NCBI RefSeq assembly: GCF_900091555.1
Contig: NZ_FMCX01000001.1
Coordinates: 248,001 to 312,000, forward strand
Origin: Micromonospora mirobrigensis
GTDB taxonomy: Bacteria; Actinomycetota; Actinomycetes; Mycobacteriales; Micromonosporaceae
Length of the DNA: 64,000 nucleotides
Direction of reading: 5' to 3'
Positions 55,722-64,000 of this stretch are shown here, piece by piece. The notes under the pieces were generated by a model. It made no database searches, was not told the DNA's origin, and was given only the letters and a program-made list of their open reading frames with translations. Made by a program: the position numbers and the translations under genes. Every line of letters begins with the position of its first letter. Within the stretch, counting starts at the first letter, position 1.

Positions 55722-56624
55722 CTAGGGGCGGGTGCGGGCCAGGAACTCGCTGGCCAGCTGTTGCAGCTCGTACTGCACCTTCTCGTTGGCGTTCGGCACC
55801 AGCACGGCGGGCAGCCGCCGTTCACCGGCGGTGCCGAAGAGAGTCTTGTTCTCCCGGATGGTCTGCCGGAACACCGGGACCTCGAGATTGTCGGTGTGCG
55901 CCATGTAGTTGCGGGAAGCGGTGATCGGGCCGCTCCCGGCGTACTGGATCATAGTGAACACCACGCCCAGGTACTGCGGGTCGATGGTCGGCCCGGGTGC
56001 GGCGACCCGGTTGAAGTCGCGGACCAGTTCGGAGACCTTGCTGCGCAGGTAGTCGATGCCGAGGGTGGACAGGTAGTCCGGTTTCGCCGGGGTCAGGATG
56101 TGGTCGCTGGCCACGATGCCGGTGCGGGTGACCATGGTGAAGTTCGGCGCGCAGTCGATCAGGACGTCGTCGTACCCGGCGAACTCGTCGGCGGCGAGCG
56201 CGTCGGCGAGCGCCCGGTGCAGCCGCAGGAAGTGCGGGCTGCCGTGCTGGAACCGCGACCCGCCGAGCGCCGCGGCGAGGTCCAGGTCGACGTCGACGAG
56301 TTGCAGGTGCGAGGCGATCAGGTCGAGCCGGCCGCCGTCGGGCAGCAGCGCGTTGGCCGGTTCCGGGGTCAGCACGTACGGGTGCAGCGGGTCGGTGGGC
56401 TCGTCGGCCAGCACCGAGCCGTACCACTGCAGGATGGTCTTCTCGTACGCGAGGTCCCGCTCCCAGTCCTCCGCCGAGTAGAACGAGAAGGTGAGGCTGG
56501 CCTGGGGATCGAGGTCGACCAGCAGGACCCGGCGGCCACGGGCGGCGAGCTCGGCACCCAGGTTGGCGGTGATGGTGGTCTTGCCGACGCCACCCTTGTA
56601 GTTGATCACCGACGTGATGCTCAT
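55722..56624 (-). CDS. orphan ParA/MinD-like ATPase
   Basis: The 300-residue ATPase has the deviant Walker A KGGVGKTT near residue 10, Walker A' [13 protein letters not shown] and Walker B VLIDCAPN. ParA proteins position DNA or large cargo. The chromosomal parAB locus lies near the origin next to parB and gid genes, which are absent here. The partner is the downstream 136-residue protein. GGGGAG lies six bases before the ATG. An inverted repeat at 56707-56732 lies upstream. Confidence 0.92.
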   Translation of the reverse strand: MSITSVINYKGGVGKTTITANLGAELAARGRRVLLVDLDPQASLTFSFYSAEDWERDLAYEKTILQWYGSVLADEPTDPLHPYVLTPEPANALLPDGGRLDLIASHLQLVDVDLDLAAALGGSRFQHGSPHFLRLHRALADALAADEFAGYDDVLIDCAPNFTMVTRTGIVASDHILTPAKPDYLSTLGIDYLRSKVSELVRDFNRVAAPGPTIDPQYLGVVFTMIQYAGSGPITASRNYMAHTDNLEVPVFRQTIRENKTLFGTAGERRLPAVLVPNANEKVQYELQQLASEFLARTRP

Positions 56625-56706
56625 GCCGCTCCCCGCATCGGCCCATGATCGCAGGAACGGGCCGAGGTGGCGAGCGGGCGTGCGCCCCCTCGTCGAGGCC
56701 AGCTGA

Positions 56707-56732
56707 CGATCGTGGCCCGCCCGCCACGATCG
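56707..56732. repeat. inverted repeat upstream of parA
   Basis: Nine-base arms CGATCGTGG and CCACGATCG, separated by eight bases, lie 83 bases upstream of the parA start in the gap to the divergent lipoprotein gene. An operator or a binding site for the ParA partner is possible. Confidence 0.5.
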
Positions 56733-56861
56733 CCGGTCGGTCGCCCCCGCGGTCGGCAAGCGGACATCCGCCGGGCCGGATCATGACAGCGATCCCGGCA
56801 TCCGCGGCGCAGGCTGGCCGGGAGCGCCGACGACGGACGTCGGCCGGAGGAGGCACGGCCC

Positions 56862-57473
56862 ATGGGCGTACCCCGGGCAGGGCTGGTGGGCCGGACGGCG
56901 CTCGCCGGTGGCCTCGTCCTGCTGCTGCTGACCACGACGGTCGGGTGCCGCCGGTCGCGGCCCGCGCCGACCCCCACCGGCGCTGCCGCGACGGTCGGCC
57001 TCACCGTCCGCGCCTCGCAGCCCGTCTACCGGCCTGGTGAGCGGGTCGACCTGCGGCTCAGGCTGGTCAACAACCGCGACACCGAGTGCCGGCTGAGCCG
57101 GGTGGCGGCCGGTGCGGTGACGGTCATGTCGCTCACCCGCGACGGCACGCCGGTCGCCCCCGCCACCGGTACCGCGGCCGCCTACCGGGACTTCACCGCG
57201 TACCTCGTCGAGAACCTGGTCACGGTGCCACCGCGCGGGTCGGTGGAGGTGACCCTCGGCAGCGACCCGGAGAGCCCCGTCGGCGCGGCGTTGACCACCG
57301 CCGCCCCGGACGGGCGCGGCGGGGCCACCGTCACCTGGTGGCCGGTCGACCAGCCGGGGGCGTACCAGCTGGTGGTGGGCTATCTGCGGGCGCCGCTGCG
57401 GAGGGTGCCGGCGGACGCCTGCGCCGCGACGACCGAGCAGGGCACGGTCGAATTCGAGGTGAGGGGCGGGTGA
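56862..57473 (+). CDS. putative lipoprotein with Ig-like domain
   Basis: The 203-residue product has a signal peptide with a lipobox-like end (TTTVGC, Cys29), a Pro/Thr-rich spacer and one beta-sandwich domain (VGLTVRASQPVYRPGERVDLRLRLVNN). It looks like a DUF4232/Ig-like accessory domain, but I cannot name it. GGAGGAGG lies 10 bases before the ATG. Its stop overlaps the start of the large secreted protein next to it, so the two are co-translated and probably work together at the cell surface. Confidence 0.82.
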   Translation: MGVPRAGLVGRTALAGGLVLLLLTTTVGCRRSRPAPTPTGAAATVGLTVRASQPVYRPGERVDLRLRLVNNRDTECRLSRVAAGAVTVMSLTRDGTPVAPATGTAAAYRDFTAYLVENLVTVPPRGSVEVTLGSDPESPVGAALTTAAPDGRGGATVTWWPVDQPGAYQLVVGYLRAPLRRVPADACAATTEQGTVEFEVRGG

Positions 57474-59818
57474 GCGGCGTGCGCGCGATCCGGTTGGGCG
57501 TGGTCCTGGCGGCGGTGCTGGTGCTGCTGGCCCCCCAGGCGGCGTCCGCCGTGGTCACCGTCAATTCCGACGTGCAGACGGAGTACGCGGGCTGCGTCGG
57601 GCAGATCCGCAGCTCCGGCAACGGCGCGGTGCTCGACGCGCTGGAGGCCTCCGGCAAGGAGATCAAGGTCCGCAGGCCCATCTTCGGTTCGGAGAGCGAC
57701 ACCACCACCTACGTCCCGGGCAGTGACGTGCAGATCAACTGGGTGCCGGAGAACGACGGGCGATCATTGCCGGGCGAGGGTCCCGGCTTCACCGAGGACC
57801 AGTGCGCGACCCTCATCCACGAGATGAACCACGCCCTGGACTACGCCAACGGCACCGACCGGGGTGATTTCTGCACTCAGGGCTTCAAGCAGGCCAGTCC
57901 CGTCGATCCCGCCGAGGTGCACGCGGTGCTGGCGGAGAACGCCTACCGCAAGGCCGTCGGCGTGCCGCTGCGCACGACGTACAGCGGTTTGAAGTTGCCG
58001 GACAACGGCAAGGACTGCGACCCGCCCGCCCCCCGGAAGCCCAGTGGCGGTTGTTCGATCTCCGTGATCGGTAAGGGTTACCGCTGCGCGAACAGCAACG
58101 GCGACCCGCACCTGGTCACCTACGACGGCCTCCGGTACGACTTCCAGGCCGCCGGGGAGTTCGTGCTCAGCCGCTCGACCACCGACGACTTCGAGGTCCA
58201 GACCCGCCAGACGATGTTCCCGAGCAGTACGGTGGCCTCCGTCAACTCCGCCGTCGCGGCGCGGGTGGCCGGCGACCGGGTCGGCGTCTACGCGACACCC
58301 GACGGCCCGGTGGTCCGGGTCAACGGCGCGCCCTCACCCGCCGCGCCGACCGGGACGAAGCTGCCGCGCGGCGGCACCGTCACCACCTGGTACGACCGCA
58401 CGGTGACGGTGGACTGGCCGGACGGCACCCAACTGACCGCGCACCCGCTGGGGGTGTGGGGGCTGAGCGTGAGCATCGGCGCGCCGACCGCCCGAGCCGG
58501 GAAGCTGGAGGGCCTGCTCGGCGACCACGACGGTGACCCCGGCGACGACCTGACCGTCCACGACGGAGGGAAGGTCGCGCAGCCGCCCGCCTTCACGGCG
58601 CTGTACCCCGGCTTCGCCGACAGTTGGCGGGTGGCGGCCCCGCGGTCGCTGTTCGACTACGAGCCGGGTCAGGACACCGGCACGTTCACCGACCGGCGTT
58701 TCCCGGCGAAGCCGCTCACCGTCGGTGACCTGCCCAACCGGGCCACCGCCGAACTCATCTGCCGGCGGGCCGGCGTCACCGACCCGCAGAGCCTCGCCGA
58801 CTGTGTCATCGACGTCGGCCTCACCGGGCAGGTGGTGTTCGCCACCGACGCCGCCCGTGCCCAGCGCGCCGCTCCCGGTGCCGGCGACGTCACCCTGGAG
58901 GTGAGCCGGCCCGGTGCCACCGCCGCCCTGAAGGTGCCCGGCCGAGCCGGTCAGAAGATCTTCGTCGAGGCGCCGGCGGCCACCACACCGGACCGGTGCG
59001 GCATCCTGCTGCTGCTCGACCCGCAGGGCCGGCAACTGGCGACCGGCTGCGTCATCTCCGGGGTCGGCTTCATCGACACCACCACGCTGACCGAGACCGG
59101 CGACCATCAGGTGGCGCTCGACCCGTGGGGCACCGACCTCGGCCGGGCGACGGTACGGGTCGTCACCGTCACCGACGAGGACAGGGCGCTCACCGTCGAC
59201 GGGCCGGCGGTGCGGGCGACGCTTGCCCAGCCGGGTGCGGTGAGTCGCCTGGCGTTCGACGGACGCGCCGGCCAGAAGGTCTTCCTCCAGGTCACCGGCG
59301 CCACCCTGCCCGACCGGTGCGGCCTGCTGCGCCTGCGCGACCCGGCCGGTCAGGAGGTGGCCACCGGCTGCGTGATCGGCGGCCAGGGATACGTCGACGG
59401 ATTCGTCCTGCCGGCCACCGGCCGGTACGTCCTGGAGGTCGACGGGACCTCCACCGACACCGGTTCGGCGGACGTGCGGCTGCGCGACGCCCACGACGAG
59501 CAGGCCGACACCGTCGCCGACGGGCGGGTCGCCACGGTGACCGCCGGCCGGCCGGGCGCGGTGAGCCGGCTGCGCTTCGCGGCGAACGCCGGTCGTCGTC
59601 TCACCGTCGAGGTGACCGCCGCCGACCTGCCCGACCGGTGCGGGATCCTGCTGGTGAACGGCCCGGACGGCGACACGGTGGGCAGCGGCTGCGTCATCGG
59701 CGGGGTCGGCCGGTTCGAGACGGATCCACTGCCCAGGGGCGGCACGTACACCCTCGTGCTCGACCCGTGGGCGGACGACACCGGCTCGGCCACGGTCACC
59801 GTCCGCCAGGCCGGCTGA
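57470..59818 (+). CDS. large secreted protein: HExxH metallopeptidase, vWD domain, three Cys-paired repeats
   Basis: The 782-residue product has a signal peptide (about residues 1-27), then an M91-like zinc-peptidase segment with HEMNHALDY (His117, Glu118, His121) and a downstream EVHAVLAENAYR (from Glu149) that may supply the third ligand. A von Willebrand factor D-like domain follows (about 205-395; NGDPHLVTYDGLRYDFQAAGEF and LLGDHDGDPGDDLTV). The C-terminal half is three repeats of about 105 residues (starting near 472, 580 and 685), each with DRCG and GCVI cysteines about 18 residues apart. Substrate unknown; probably acts on host or matrix protein or as a surface adhesin. Confidence 0.9.
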   Translation: MSGVRAIRLGVVLAAVLVLLAPQAASAVVTVNSDVQTEYAGCVGQIRSSGNGAVLDALEASGKEIKVRRPIFGSESDTTTYVPGSDVQINWVPENDGRSLPGEGPGFTEDQCATLIHEMNHALDYANGTDRGDFCTQGFKQASPVDPAEVHAVLAENAYRKAVGVPLRTTYSGLKLPDNGKDCDPPAPRKPSGGCSISVIGKGYRCANSNGDPHLVTYDGLRYDFQAAGEFVLSRSTTDDFEVQTRQTMFPSSTVASVNSAVAARVAGDRVGVYATPDGPVVRVNGAPSPAAPTGTKLPRGGTVTTWYDRTVTVDWPDGTQLTAHPLGVWGLSVSIGAPTARAGKLEGLLGDHDGDPGDDLTVHDGGKVAQPPAFTALYPGFADSWRVAAPRSLFDYEPGQDTGTFTDRRFPAKPLTVGDLPNRATAELICRRAGVTDPQSLADCVIDVGLTGQVVFATDAARAQRAAPGAGDVTLEVSRPGATAALKVPGRAGQKIFVEAPAATTPDRCGILLLLDPQGRQLATGCVISGVGFIDTTTLTETGDHQVALDPWGTDLGRATVRVVTVTDEDRALTVDGPAVRATLAQPGAVSRLAFDGRAGQKVFLQVTGATLPDRCGLLRLRDPAGQEVATGCVIGGQGYVDGFVLPATGRYVLEVDGTSTDTGSADVRLRDAHDEQADTVADGRVATVTAGRPGAVSRLRFAANAGRRLTVEVTAADLPDRCGILLVNGPDGDTVGSGCVIGGVGRFETDPLPRGGTYTLVLDPWADDTGSATVTVRQAG

Positions 59819-59938
59819 CCGCGCCTGAGCGATGGACGCCGGACCCGACGTGGTGCTCGGCCCCTGTAACCGCCGAGGGCCCCACACCCGGCCAGCCGGT
59901 GTACCGCTCGGGACCGGACCCTCGTCATGAAATGCGAG

Positions 59939-59975
59939 AGACCCTGACCGGGTGGAAACCGCCAGGTCAGGGTCT
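59939..59975 (-). terminator. hairpin terminator of tRNA-Lys copy 2
   Basis: An 11-bp perfect stem (AGACCCTGACC/GGTCAGGGTCT) with a 15-base loop lies eight bases beyond the tRNA 3' end on the minus strand. Confidence 0.7.
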
Positions 59976-59982
59976 TGATCGT

Positions 59983-60058
59983 TGGTGCGCCGCCAGGGAC
60001 TCGAACCCCGAACCCGCGGATTAAGAGTCCGCTGCTCTGCCAGTTGAGCTAGCGGCGC
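59983..60058 (-). tRNA. tRNA-Lys(CTT), copy 2
   Basis: The sequence, including anticodon CTT and the encoded CCA (59983-59985), is identical to the copy at 52206-52281. Flanks are also similar on both sides: GGCAACGG...GAGAA upstream of each gene, and CCAGGTC...CTTGATC downstream. Confidence 0.96.
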
Positions 60059-60243
60059 TCGTTGGCAACGGAGAGAACATTAGCACGGGCGCGGAGCCTG
60101 CTTCCAACCGGTTCCCCGCTCCCCCCTTCGGCTCGGATTATCCGGCGAATCCCCGCAAAGCCTCCCTCCGGCGGGCCACGGGGCGGAAGCCGACGTCCCG
60201 GTACGGCACGATGTCCGCCAAGCGCGCGAGGACAGGGGTGGGG

Positions 60244-61548
60244 ATGGGCAGGTTCACGCGGGCCGGGGCGATGGTGGGCGTCCTGGTCCTGGCGGCGTCA
60301 CTGACGCTGACCGGATGCGGTGGGGATCGCAAGCAGGCCGATTTCGTCGGTGGGCCGGGTGCGGTCGCCGACACGACCGCCGCGCCGACATCCGGCGCTC
60401 CGGGACCGTCGGGCGGTCCGGTGGCGTCCGGAGCTCCGGCGCCGACGGCGTCCGCGGCGCCGGCCCTGCGGCTCACGCCCGCGAACGGCGCGACCCGGCG
60501 CCCGATCAGCACGGAGATCAGCGCCAAGGCCCCGAGCGGCGGCGAGCTCGGCGAGGTCACCCTGGTCGCCGCGAACGGCGACAAGGTGCCAGGCCGGTGG
60601 CGCGTCGACGGCTCGTCGTGGGTGCCGTCCGAGCCGCTGAGGTACGCCACCCGCTACACCGCCACGGTCACCGGAACCGGCCCGGACGGCGCGGCCCGCA
60701 GGGGCACCAGCACCTTCACCACCATGGCCAAGCCGGGCTCGCTGATCGGCTCCGGGCTCTACCTCGCCGACGGCCGGACGTACGGGGTGGCCATGCCGGT
60801 GGTCGCCGAGTTCCACCCGGGCATCCCGGCCAAGGACCGTGCGGCGGTGCAGCGGCGGATGTTCGTCCGCACCGACCCGCCGCAGCCCGGCGCCTGGCAC
60901 TGGTTCTCCAACGGCACCCAGGCGTACTACCGGGCCCCGGAGTACTGGCGCCCCGGCACCACCATCGACGTGCGGATCGCGCTGGCCGGCGTGCCGCTGA
61001 GCAACGGCCGCCACGGCAACGTCGACCGCACGGCGACGGTGAAGATCGGCCGGGCCTTCGAGATGAAGGTGGACAACGCCACCAAGAAGATGACCGTGTA
61101 CGAGGACGGCAAGGTGATCCGAACCCTGCCGGTGAGCCTGGGCAAGAAGAGCACCCCCTCCTCCAGTGGCACCATGGTGGTGATGGAGAAGAAGGAGCAC
61201 ACCACCTTCGACACCCGCGACGAGCCGGACCCGGAGAACCAGTACGTCACCGAGATCGACTTCGCGCAGCGCCTCACCTGGGGCGGGGAGTACATCCACG
61301 CGGCGCCCTGGTCGGAGGGGCAGCAGGGCCGACGCAACGTCTCGCACGGCTGCGTGAACGTCTCCATGGCGCACGGCCGCTGGCTGTTCGCGAACACCAA
61401 GGTCGGCGACCCGGTCACCGTACGCGGCACCGAGCGCCGCCTGGCGCACGGCAACGGTTGGACGGCGTGGAACCTGAGCTGGGCGGAGTTCGTGAAGGGC
61501 AGCGCTCTGCCGGTGCCGACCGGTGGGGCCGGTCCGGCCCTGCGCTGA
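60244..61548 (+). CDS. L,D-transpeptidase lipoprotein (YkuD), first copy
   Basis: The 434-residue product has a lipoprotein signal with lipobox LTGC (Cys near residue 22), a Ser/Pro/Ala-rich spacer, two Ig-like domains (from about residue 75), and a C-terminal YkuD domain with the catalytic HGC (His368, Cys370) in NVSHGCVNVSM. Such enzymes make 3-3 cross-links in peptidoglycan. GGGGTGGGG precedes the ATG at 60244; a start 33 bases upstream is also open. It is followed by a paralogue in the same orientation. Confidence 0.95.
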   Translation: MGRFTRAGAMVGVLVLAASLTLTGCGGDRKQADFVGGPGAVADTTAAPTSGAPGPSGGPVASGAPAPTASAAPALRLTPANGATRRPISTEISAKAPSGGELGEVTLVAANGDKVPGRWRVDGSSWVPSEPLRYATRYTATVTGTGPDGAARRGTSTFTTMAKPGSLIGSGLYLADGRTYGVAMPVVAEFHPGIPAKDRAAVQRRMFVRTDPPQPGAWHWFSNGTQAYYRAPEYWRPGTTIDVRIALAGVPLSNGRHGNVDRTATVKIGRAFEMKVDNATKKMTVYEDGKVIRTLPVSLGKKSTPSSSGTMVVMEKKEHTTFDTRDEPDPENQYVTEIDFAQRLTWGGEYIHAAPWSEGQQGRRNVSHGCVNVSMAHGRWLFANTKVGDPVTVRGTERRLAHGNGWTAWNLSWAEFVKGSALPVPTGGAGPALR

Positions 61549-61570
61549 CCGCCCGAAAATTACCCCACGC

Positions 61571-61599
61571 TTGGTCATCGATACGCAAAGTGATACATA
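61571..61599 (+). promoter_or_regulatory. promoter candidate for the second L,D-transpeptidase gene
   Basis: TTGGTC (61571-61576), 17 bases and TACATA (61594-61599) lie in an AT-rich stretch between the two transpeptidase genes, about 140 bases before the second start. Confidence 0.45.
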
Positions 61600-61736
61600 T
61601 GTCGGTATCCCGATGCCCCCGACGGGCGCTGGTGGTACATCATGGTCGGGGTGTTCCGGCTCACCCCCGGCAACCGTCACCCGCCCCCGCACGTCGGTGA
61701 GAGACGATGGGACGGGGACACAACTGTGAGGGAATC

Positions 61737-62993
61737 ATGCGAGCTGACCAGGACCAGCTGAGCCGGCGCGACCGCCGGCGCGCCGGACGACGCCGCGGGT
61801 GGGCGGCGGGACTGCTCGCCGTCGCGCTGGCGTTCACCTCCGCCTGCACCGACAGCGGCGGCGGCGGCGGAAGCAAGGACGGCGACAAGCCGTCGACGTG
61901 GCAGAGCCCGAGCGAGCAACCGCCCAAGGCGTCCGCCACCATCACCGCCCCGGCCGCCAACGCCGCCGACGTGCCCGCCCTGACCACCGTGGCGTTCACC
62001 GCCGAGCAGGCTCAGGAGACCGAGTTCGCGCTCAAGGACTCCGCCGGCGAGCAGGTCGAGGGCAAGCTGGCCAAGGACGGCCGGAAGTTCACCCCGACGG
62101 ACGCCCTGAAGTGGGGCGAGACGTACACGGCGACGGTCACCGCCACCGGCGACGACGACAAGCCGTTCACGGCGACCAGCAAGTTCACCGTCATGAAGCA
62201 GCCGAACCTGGTCCGGGTGAGCAGCTTCCTCGGCGACAACCAGGTCGTCGGGGTGGGCATGCCGCTGATCGTCCGGTTCGGCCGGGCCATCCCGGCGGAC
62301 TACCGGGACGACGTCGAGCGCCGGATGACTGTCACCTCGGTCCCCGCCCAGGAGGGGGTCTGGCACTGGGCCAGCCCCACCGAGATCCGGTACCGGCCGA
62401 AGACCTTCTGGAAGGCCGGCAGCAAGGTGTCGTACCAGGTGCGGGCCAAGGGCGTGCCGATGGGCGACGGCTGGTACGGCCGCTCCGACTTCGGCGTCGA
62501 CATCAAGATCGGTCCGTCGTTCGTGATGACGGTGGACAACGCCACCAAGAAGATGACGGTCACCCGGGACGGCAAGGTCGTCAAGACGATCCTGGTGAGC
62601 CTCGGCAAGAAGACCACCCCGTCCTCCAGCGGCACGATGGTGGTCATCGAGAAGCTGCGCAAGACGGTCTTCGACACCCGTGCGGAGCTCGGCCCGGAGG
62701 AGGGCTACCGCACGGACATCGACTTCGCCCAGCGGCTGACCTGGGGTGGCGAGTTCATCCACGCCGCGCCCTGGTCGGAGGGGCAGCAGGGCAGCGTCAA
62801 CGTCTCGCACGGCTGCGTGAACGTGTCGATGGCCGACGGGGCGTGGCTGTTCGCCAACACCCGGATGGGTGACCCGATCACCGTCAGGGGCACCGAGCGG
62901 AAGCTGCAACTCGGCAACGGCTGGACCGACTGGAACATCAGCTGGGACGAGTACGTCAAGGGCAGCGCCCTGCCGTACACCCCGGCGAACTGA
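61737..62993 (+). CDS. L,D-transpeptidase lipoprotein (YkuD), second copy
   Basis: The 418-residue paralogue has an Arg-rich N-terminus (RRDRRRAGRRRGW), a lipoprotein-like signal ending FTSAC, Ig-like domains, and a YkuD domain with NVSHGCVNVSMADGAWLFANT (Cys360). The C-terminal halves of the two proteins are very similar (TVDNATKKMTV and FAQRLTWGGE are shared), while the N-terminal domains have diverged more. GAGGGA precedes the ATG at 61737. It may differ in substrate or timing, since it has its own promoter candidate. Confidence 0.95.
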   Translation: MRADQDQLSRRDRRRAGRRRGWAAGLLAVALAFTSACTDSGGGGGSKDGDKPSTWQSPSEQPPKASATITAPAANAADVPALTTVAFTAEQAQETEFALKDSAGEQVEGKLAKDGRKFTPTDALKWGETYTATVTATGDDDKPFTATSKFTVMKQPNLVRVSSFLGDNQVVGVGMPLIVRFGRAIPADYRDDVERRMTVTSVPAQEGVWHWASPTEIRYRPKTFWKAGSKVSYQVRAKGVPMGDGWYGRSDFGVDIKIGPSFVMTVDNATKKMTVTRDGKVVKTILVSLGKKTTPSSSGTMVVIEKLRKTVFDTRAELGPEEGYRTDIDFAQRLTWGGEFIHAAPWSEGQQGSVNVSHGCVNVSMADGAWLFANTRMGDPITVRGTERKLQLGNGWTDWNISWDEYVKGSALPYTPAN

Positions 62994-63056
62994 GCCGACC
63001 GCGCCGCCGGGCCCGGGAGACCGGGTCCGGTGGGCGGGGCGGGCTCCACCGGCCAG

Positions 63057-63098
63057 AATGACGAAGGCCCCCTCCGACCGGAGGGGGCCTTCGTCATT
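63057..63098. terminator. strong bidirectional hairpin terminator
   Basis: A perfect 19-bp stem (63057-63075 with 63080-63098) with loop GACC lies between the transpeptidase gene and tRNA-His. It ends on the first base of the encoded CCA complement and would serve both transcripts. Confidence 0.85.
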
Positions 63099-63174
63099 GG
63101 GGTGACTGATGGGAATTGAACCCACGACAACCGGGACCACAACCCGGTGCTCTGCCAACTGAGCTACAGCCACC
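63098..63174 (-). tRNA. tRNA-His(GTG)
   Basis: The minus strand folds as a cloverleaf with acceptor GTGGCTG/CAGTCAC, D-arm GCTCAGTTGGCAGAGC, anticodon stem CCGGG/CCCGG with anticodon GTG, and T-arm TGGGTTCAATTCCCA. The extra G at -1 (63174) faces C73 (63101), as expected for tRNA-His, and the CCA is encoded (63098-63100). Confidence 0.95.
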
Positions 63175-63263
63175 ATGCTCTCCGCTCGGGCAGGCCCGGC
63201 GGCGCGGACTAATAATAGCCACACCCCCGCCCGACCCGTCCAGCGGGTTCACCTTCGCGCGGT

Positions 63264-63854
63264 CTAGAGCCCGGCGGCGATGGCCTTGGCGGTCTCCACG
63301 TCCGGCCCGGGCAGCGGCACGAAGACCGTCCGCCGGTAGTACTCCAGCTCGCGGATGCTCTCCCGGATGTCGGCCAGGGCGCGGTGCGCCAGCCCCTTCT
63401 GCGGCTGGCCGAAGTACACCCGCGGGTACCAGCGGCGGGTGAGCTCCTTGATCGACGACACGTCGATCATGCGGTAGTGCAGGTGCGCGTCGAGGCGCGG
63501 CATGTCCCGGGTGATAAAGCCCCGGTCGGTGGCGATCGAGTTGCCGCAGAGCGGGGCCGTACGCGGGTCCTTGACGTGCGCGGTGACATAGTCCAGGACC
63601 ATGTCCTCCGCCTCGGCCAGGGTGACCGTGGAGCGCCGCGCCTCCTCGGTCAGACCCGATTTGGCGTGCATCGTCGAGACGATCTCCGGCATGCCCGCCA
63701 GGGCCGCCTCGTCGGCGTGGATCACCACGTCGACACCGTCCCCGAGCACGTTCAGATCCGGATCGGTGACCAGGGCCGCCACCTCGATCAGGGCGTCCCG
63801 GCCGAGGTCCAATCCGGTCATCTCACAGTCGATCCAGACAAGGAGGTCAGCCAC
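63264..63854 (-). CDS. orn: oligoribonuclease (Orn)
   Basis: Orn is the 3'-to-5' exoribonuclease that degrades 2-5-nucleotide RNAs and pGpG. The 196-residue product has the DEDDh residues: Asp9 and Glu11 in [10 protein letters not shown], Asp110 in NSIATDRGF, His157 and Asp162 in [11 protein letters not shown]. pGpG turnover links it to the cyclic di-GMP protein at 4460. Length and sequence are typical. Confidence 0.96.
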   Translation of the reverse strand: MADLLVWIDCEMTGLDLGRDALIEVAALVTDPDLNVLGDGVDVVIHADEAALAGMPEIVSTMHAKSGLTEEARRSTVTLAEAEDMVLDYVTAHVKDPRTAPLCGNSIATDRGFITRDMPRLDAHLHYRMIDVSSIKELTRRWYPRVYFGQPQKGLAHRALADIRESIRELEYYRRTVFVPLPGPDVETAKAIAAGL

Positions 63855-63927
63855 CGCAACAGACTACGCGCAGCCCGCCCGCCCGCGCCTGGGCACCATC
63901 GGCCCGGCCGACCGCTAGGGTTTCGGA

Positions 63928-64000
63928 GTGCCAGCGCAACCAGCCGACCCACCCACCGTGGTCGCCGACGAGCAGCGGGGGCGTACGGCCCGCCGGGTGG
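63928..64000 (+). CDS. 5' end of an unidentified gene, cut by the window edge
   Basis: A frame from the GTG at 63928, preceded by TTTCGGA, reads PAQPADPPTVVADEQRGRTARRV and continues past the right edge. It is divergent from orn. Too little is present to identify it. Confidence 0.35.
   Translation, partial: MPAQPADPPTVVADEQRGRTARRV

Noticed and set aside
55722..56624. Chromosomal partition locus near the replication origin
   Set aside because: No parB, gid, rnpA, dnaA or parS-like sites are nearby; the partner gene is not ParB.
52206..60058. Integrated element using tRNA-Lys as attachment site
   Set aside because: Both tRNAs are complete with matching flanks, and there is no integrase, excisionase or phage gene between them.

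Overview
The window is GC-rich chromosomal DNA with almost only G/C third codon positions, frequent GTG starts, GTGA/ATGA stop-start overlaps and TAnnnT-like -10 boxes. With the gene content (ECF sigma/anti-sigma pairs, HelD-like helicase, sortase, L,D-transpeptidase lipoproteins, Asp/Glu-tRNA amidotransferase), this points to an actinomycete. A Micromonospora-type member of the Micromonosporaceae is my best guess from protein style, not a proven assignment.

Region 1 (1-24 kb) follows a gene order I know from actinobacteria, including mycobacteria: etfB-etfA, cysteine desulfurase, mnmA, a MetE-like protein, ligA, then gatC-gatA with gatB at the window edge, all on the minus strand. Several blocks interrupt it: a diguanylate cyclase/phosphodiesterase, a membrane-anchored PemK/MazF protein, an ADP-ribosylglycohydrolase, a Tat-exported CDP-diacylglycerol diphosphatase-like protein with an amidase, and a sortase/DUF4397 pair divergent from an ECF sigma/anti-sigma pair. 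Region 2 (24-32 kb) holds small membrane proteins, a ThDP enzyme and an enoyl-CoA hydratase. It also holds two DUF6232-like paralogues flanking a SnoaL-like gene and an unusual inverted-repeat element filled with an 8-bp tandem repeat. Region 3 (32-44 kb) is metabolic and transport: ribokinase, two ABC systems, a ROK repressor divergent from a GH3 beta-N-acetylhexosaminidase, a PP2C phosphatase converging on a STAS protein, a dicarboxylate symporter, and a His-rich DUF4396 membrane protein behind a CsoR-type copper operator.

Region 4 (44-52 kb) is regulatory: VapBC, a Clp-N/HTH protein and an ECF sigma operon that share a twin-palindrome divergent promoter, a GNAT/flavin-reductase fusion, and an ECF42-type sigma with its YCII partner. 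Region 5 (52-64 kb) lies between and beyond two identical tRNA-Lys(CTT) genes. It holds a SanA-like protein, a HelD-like helicase, an orphan ParA with a small partner, a lipoprotein plus a large secreted metallopeptidase/vWD/triple-repeat protein, two tandem L,D-transpeptidase lipoproteins, tRNA-His and oligoribonuclease.

The items most worth following up are the twin-palindrome promoter (47.2 kb), the repeat element (29.0-29.2 kb), the secreted metallopeptidase/vWD protein (57.5-59.8 kb), and the operator-like motif that abuts the -10 box of both etfBA and the ThDP-enzyme gene. I saw no CRISPR array, insertion sequence, prophage, integrase or rRNA.
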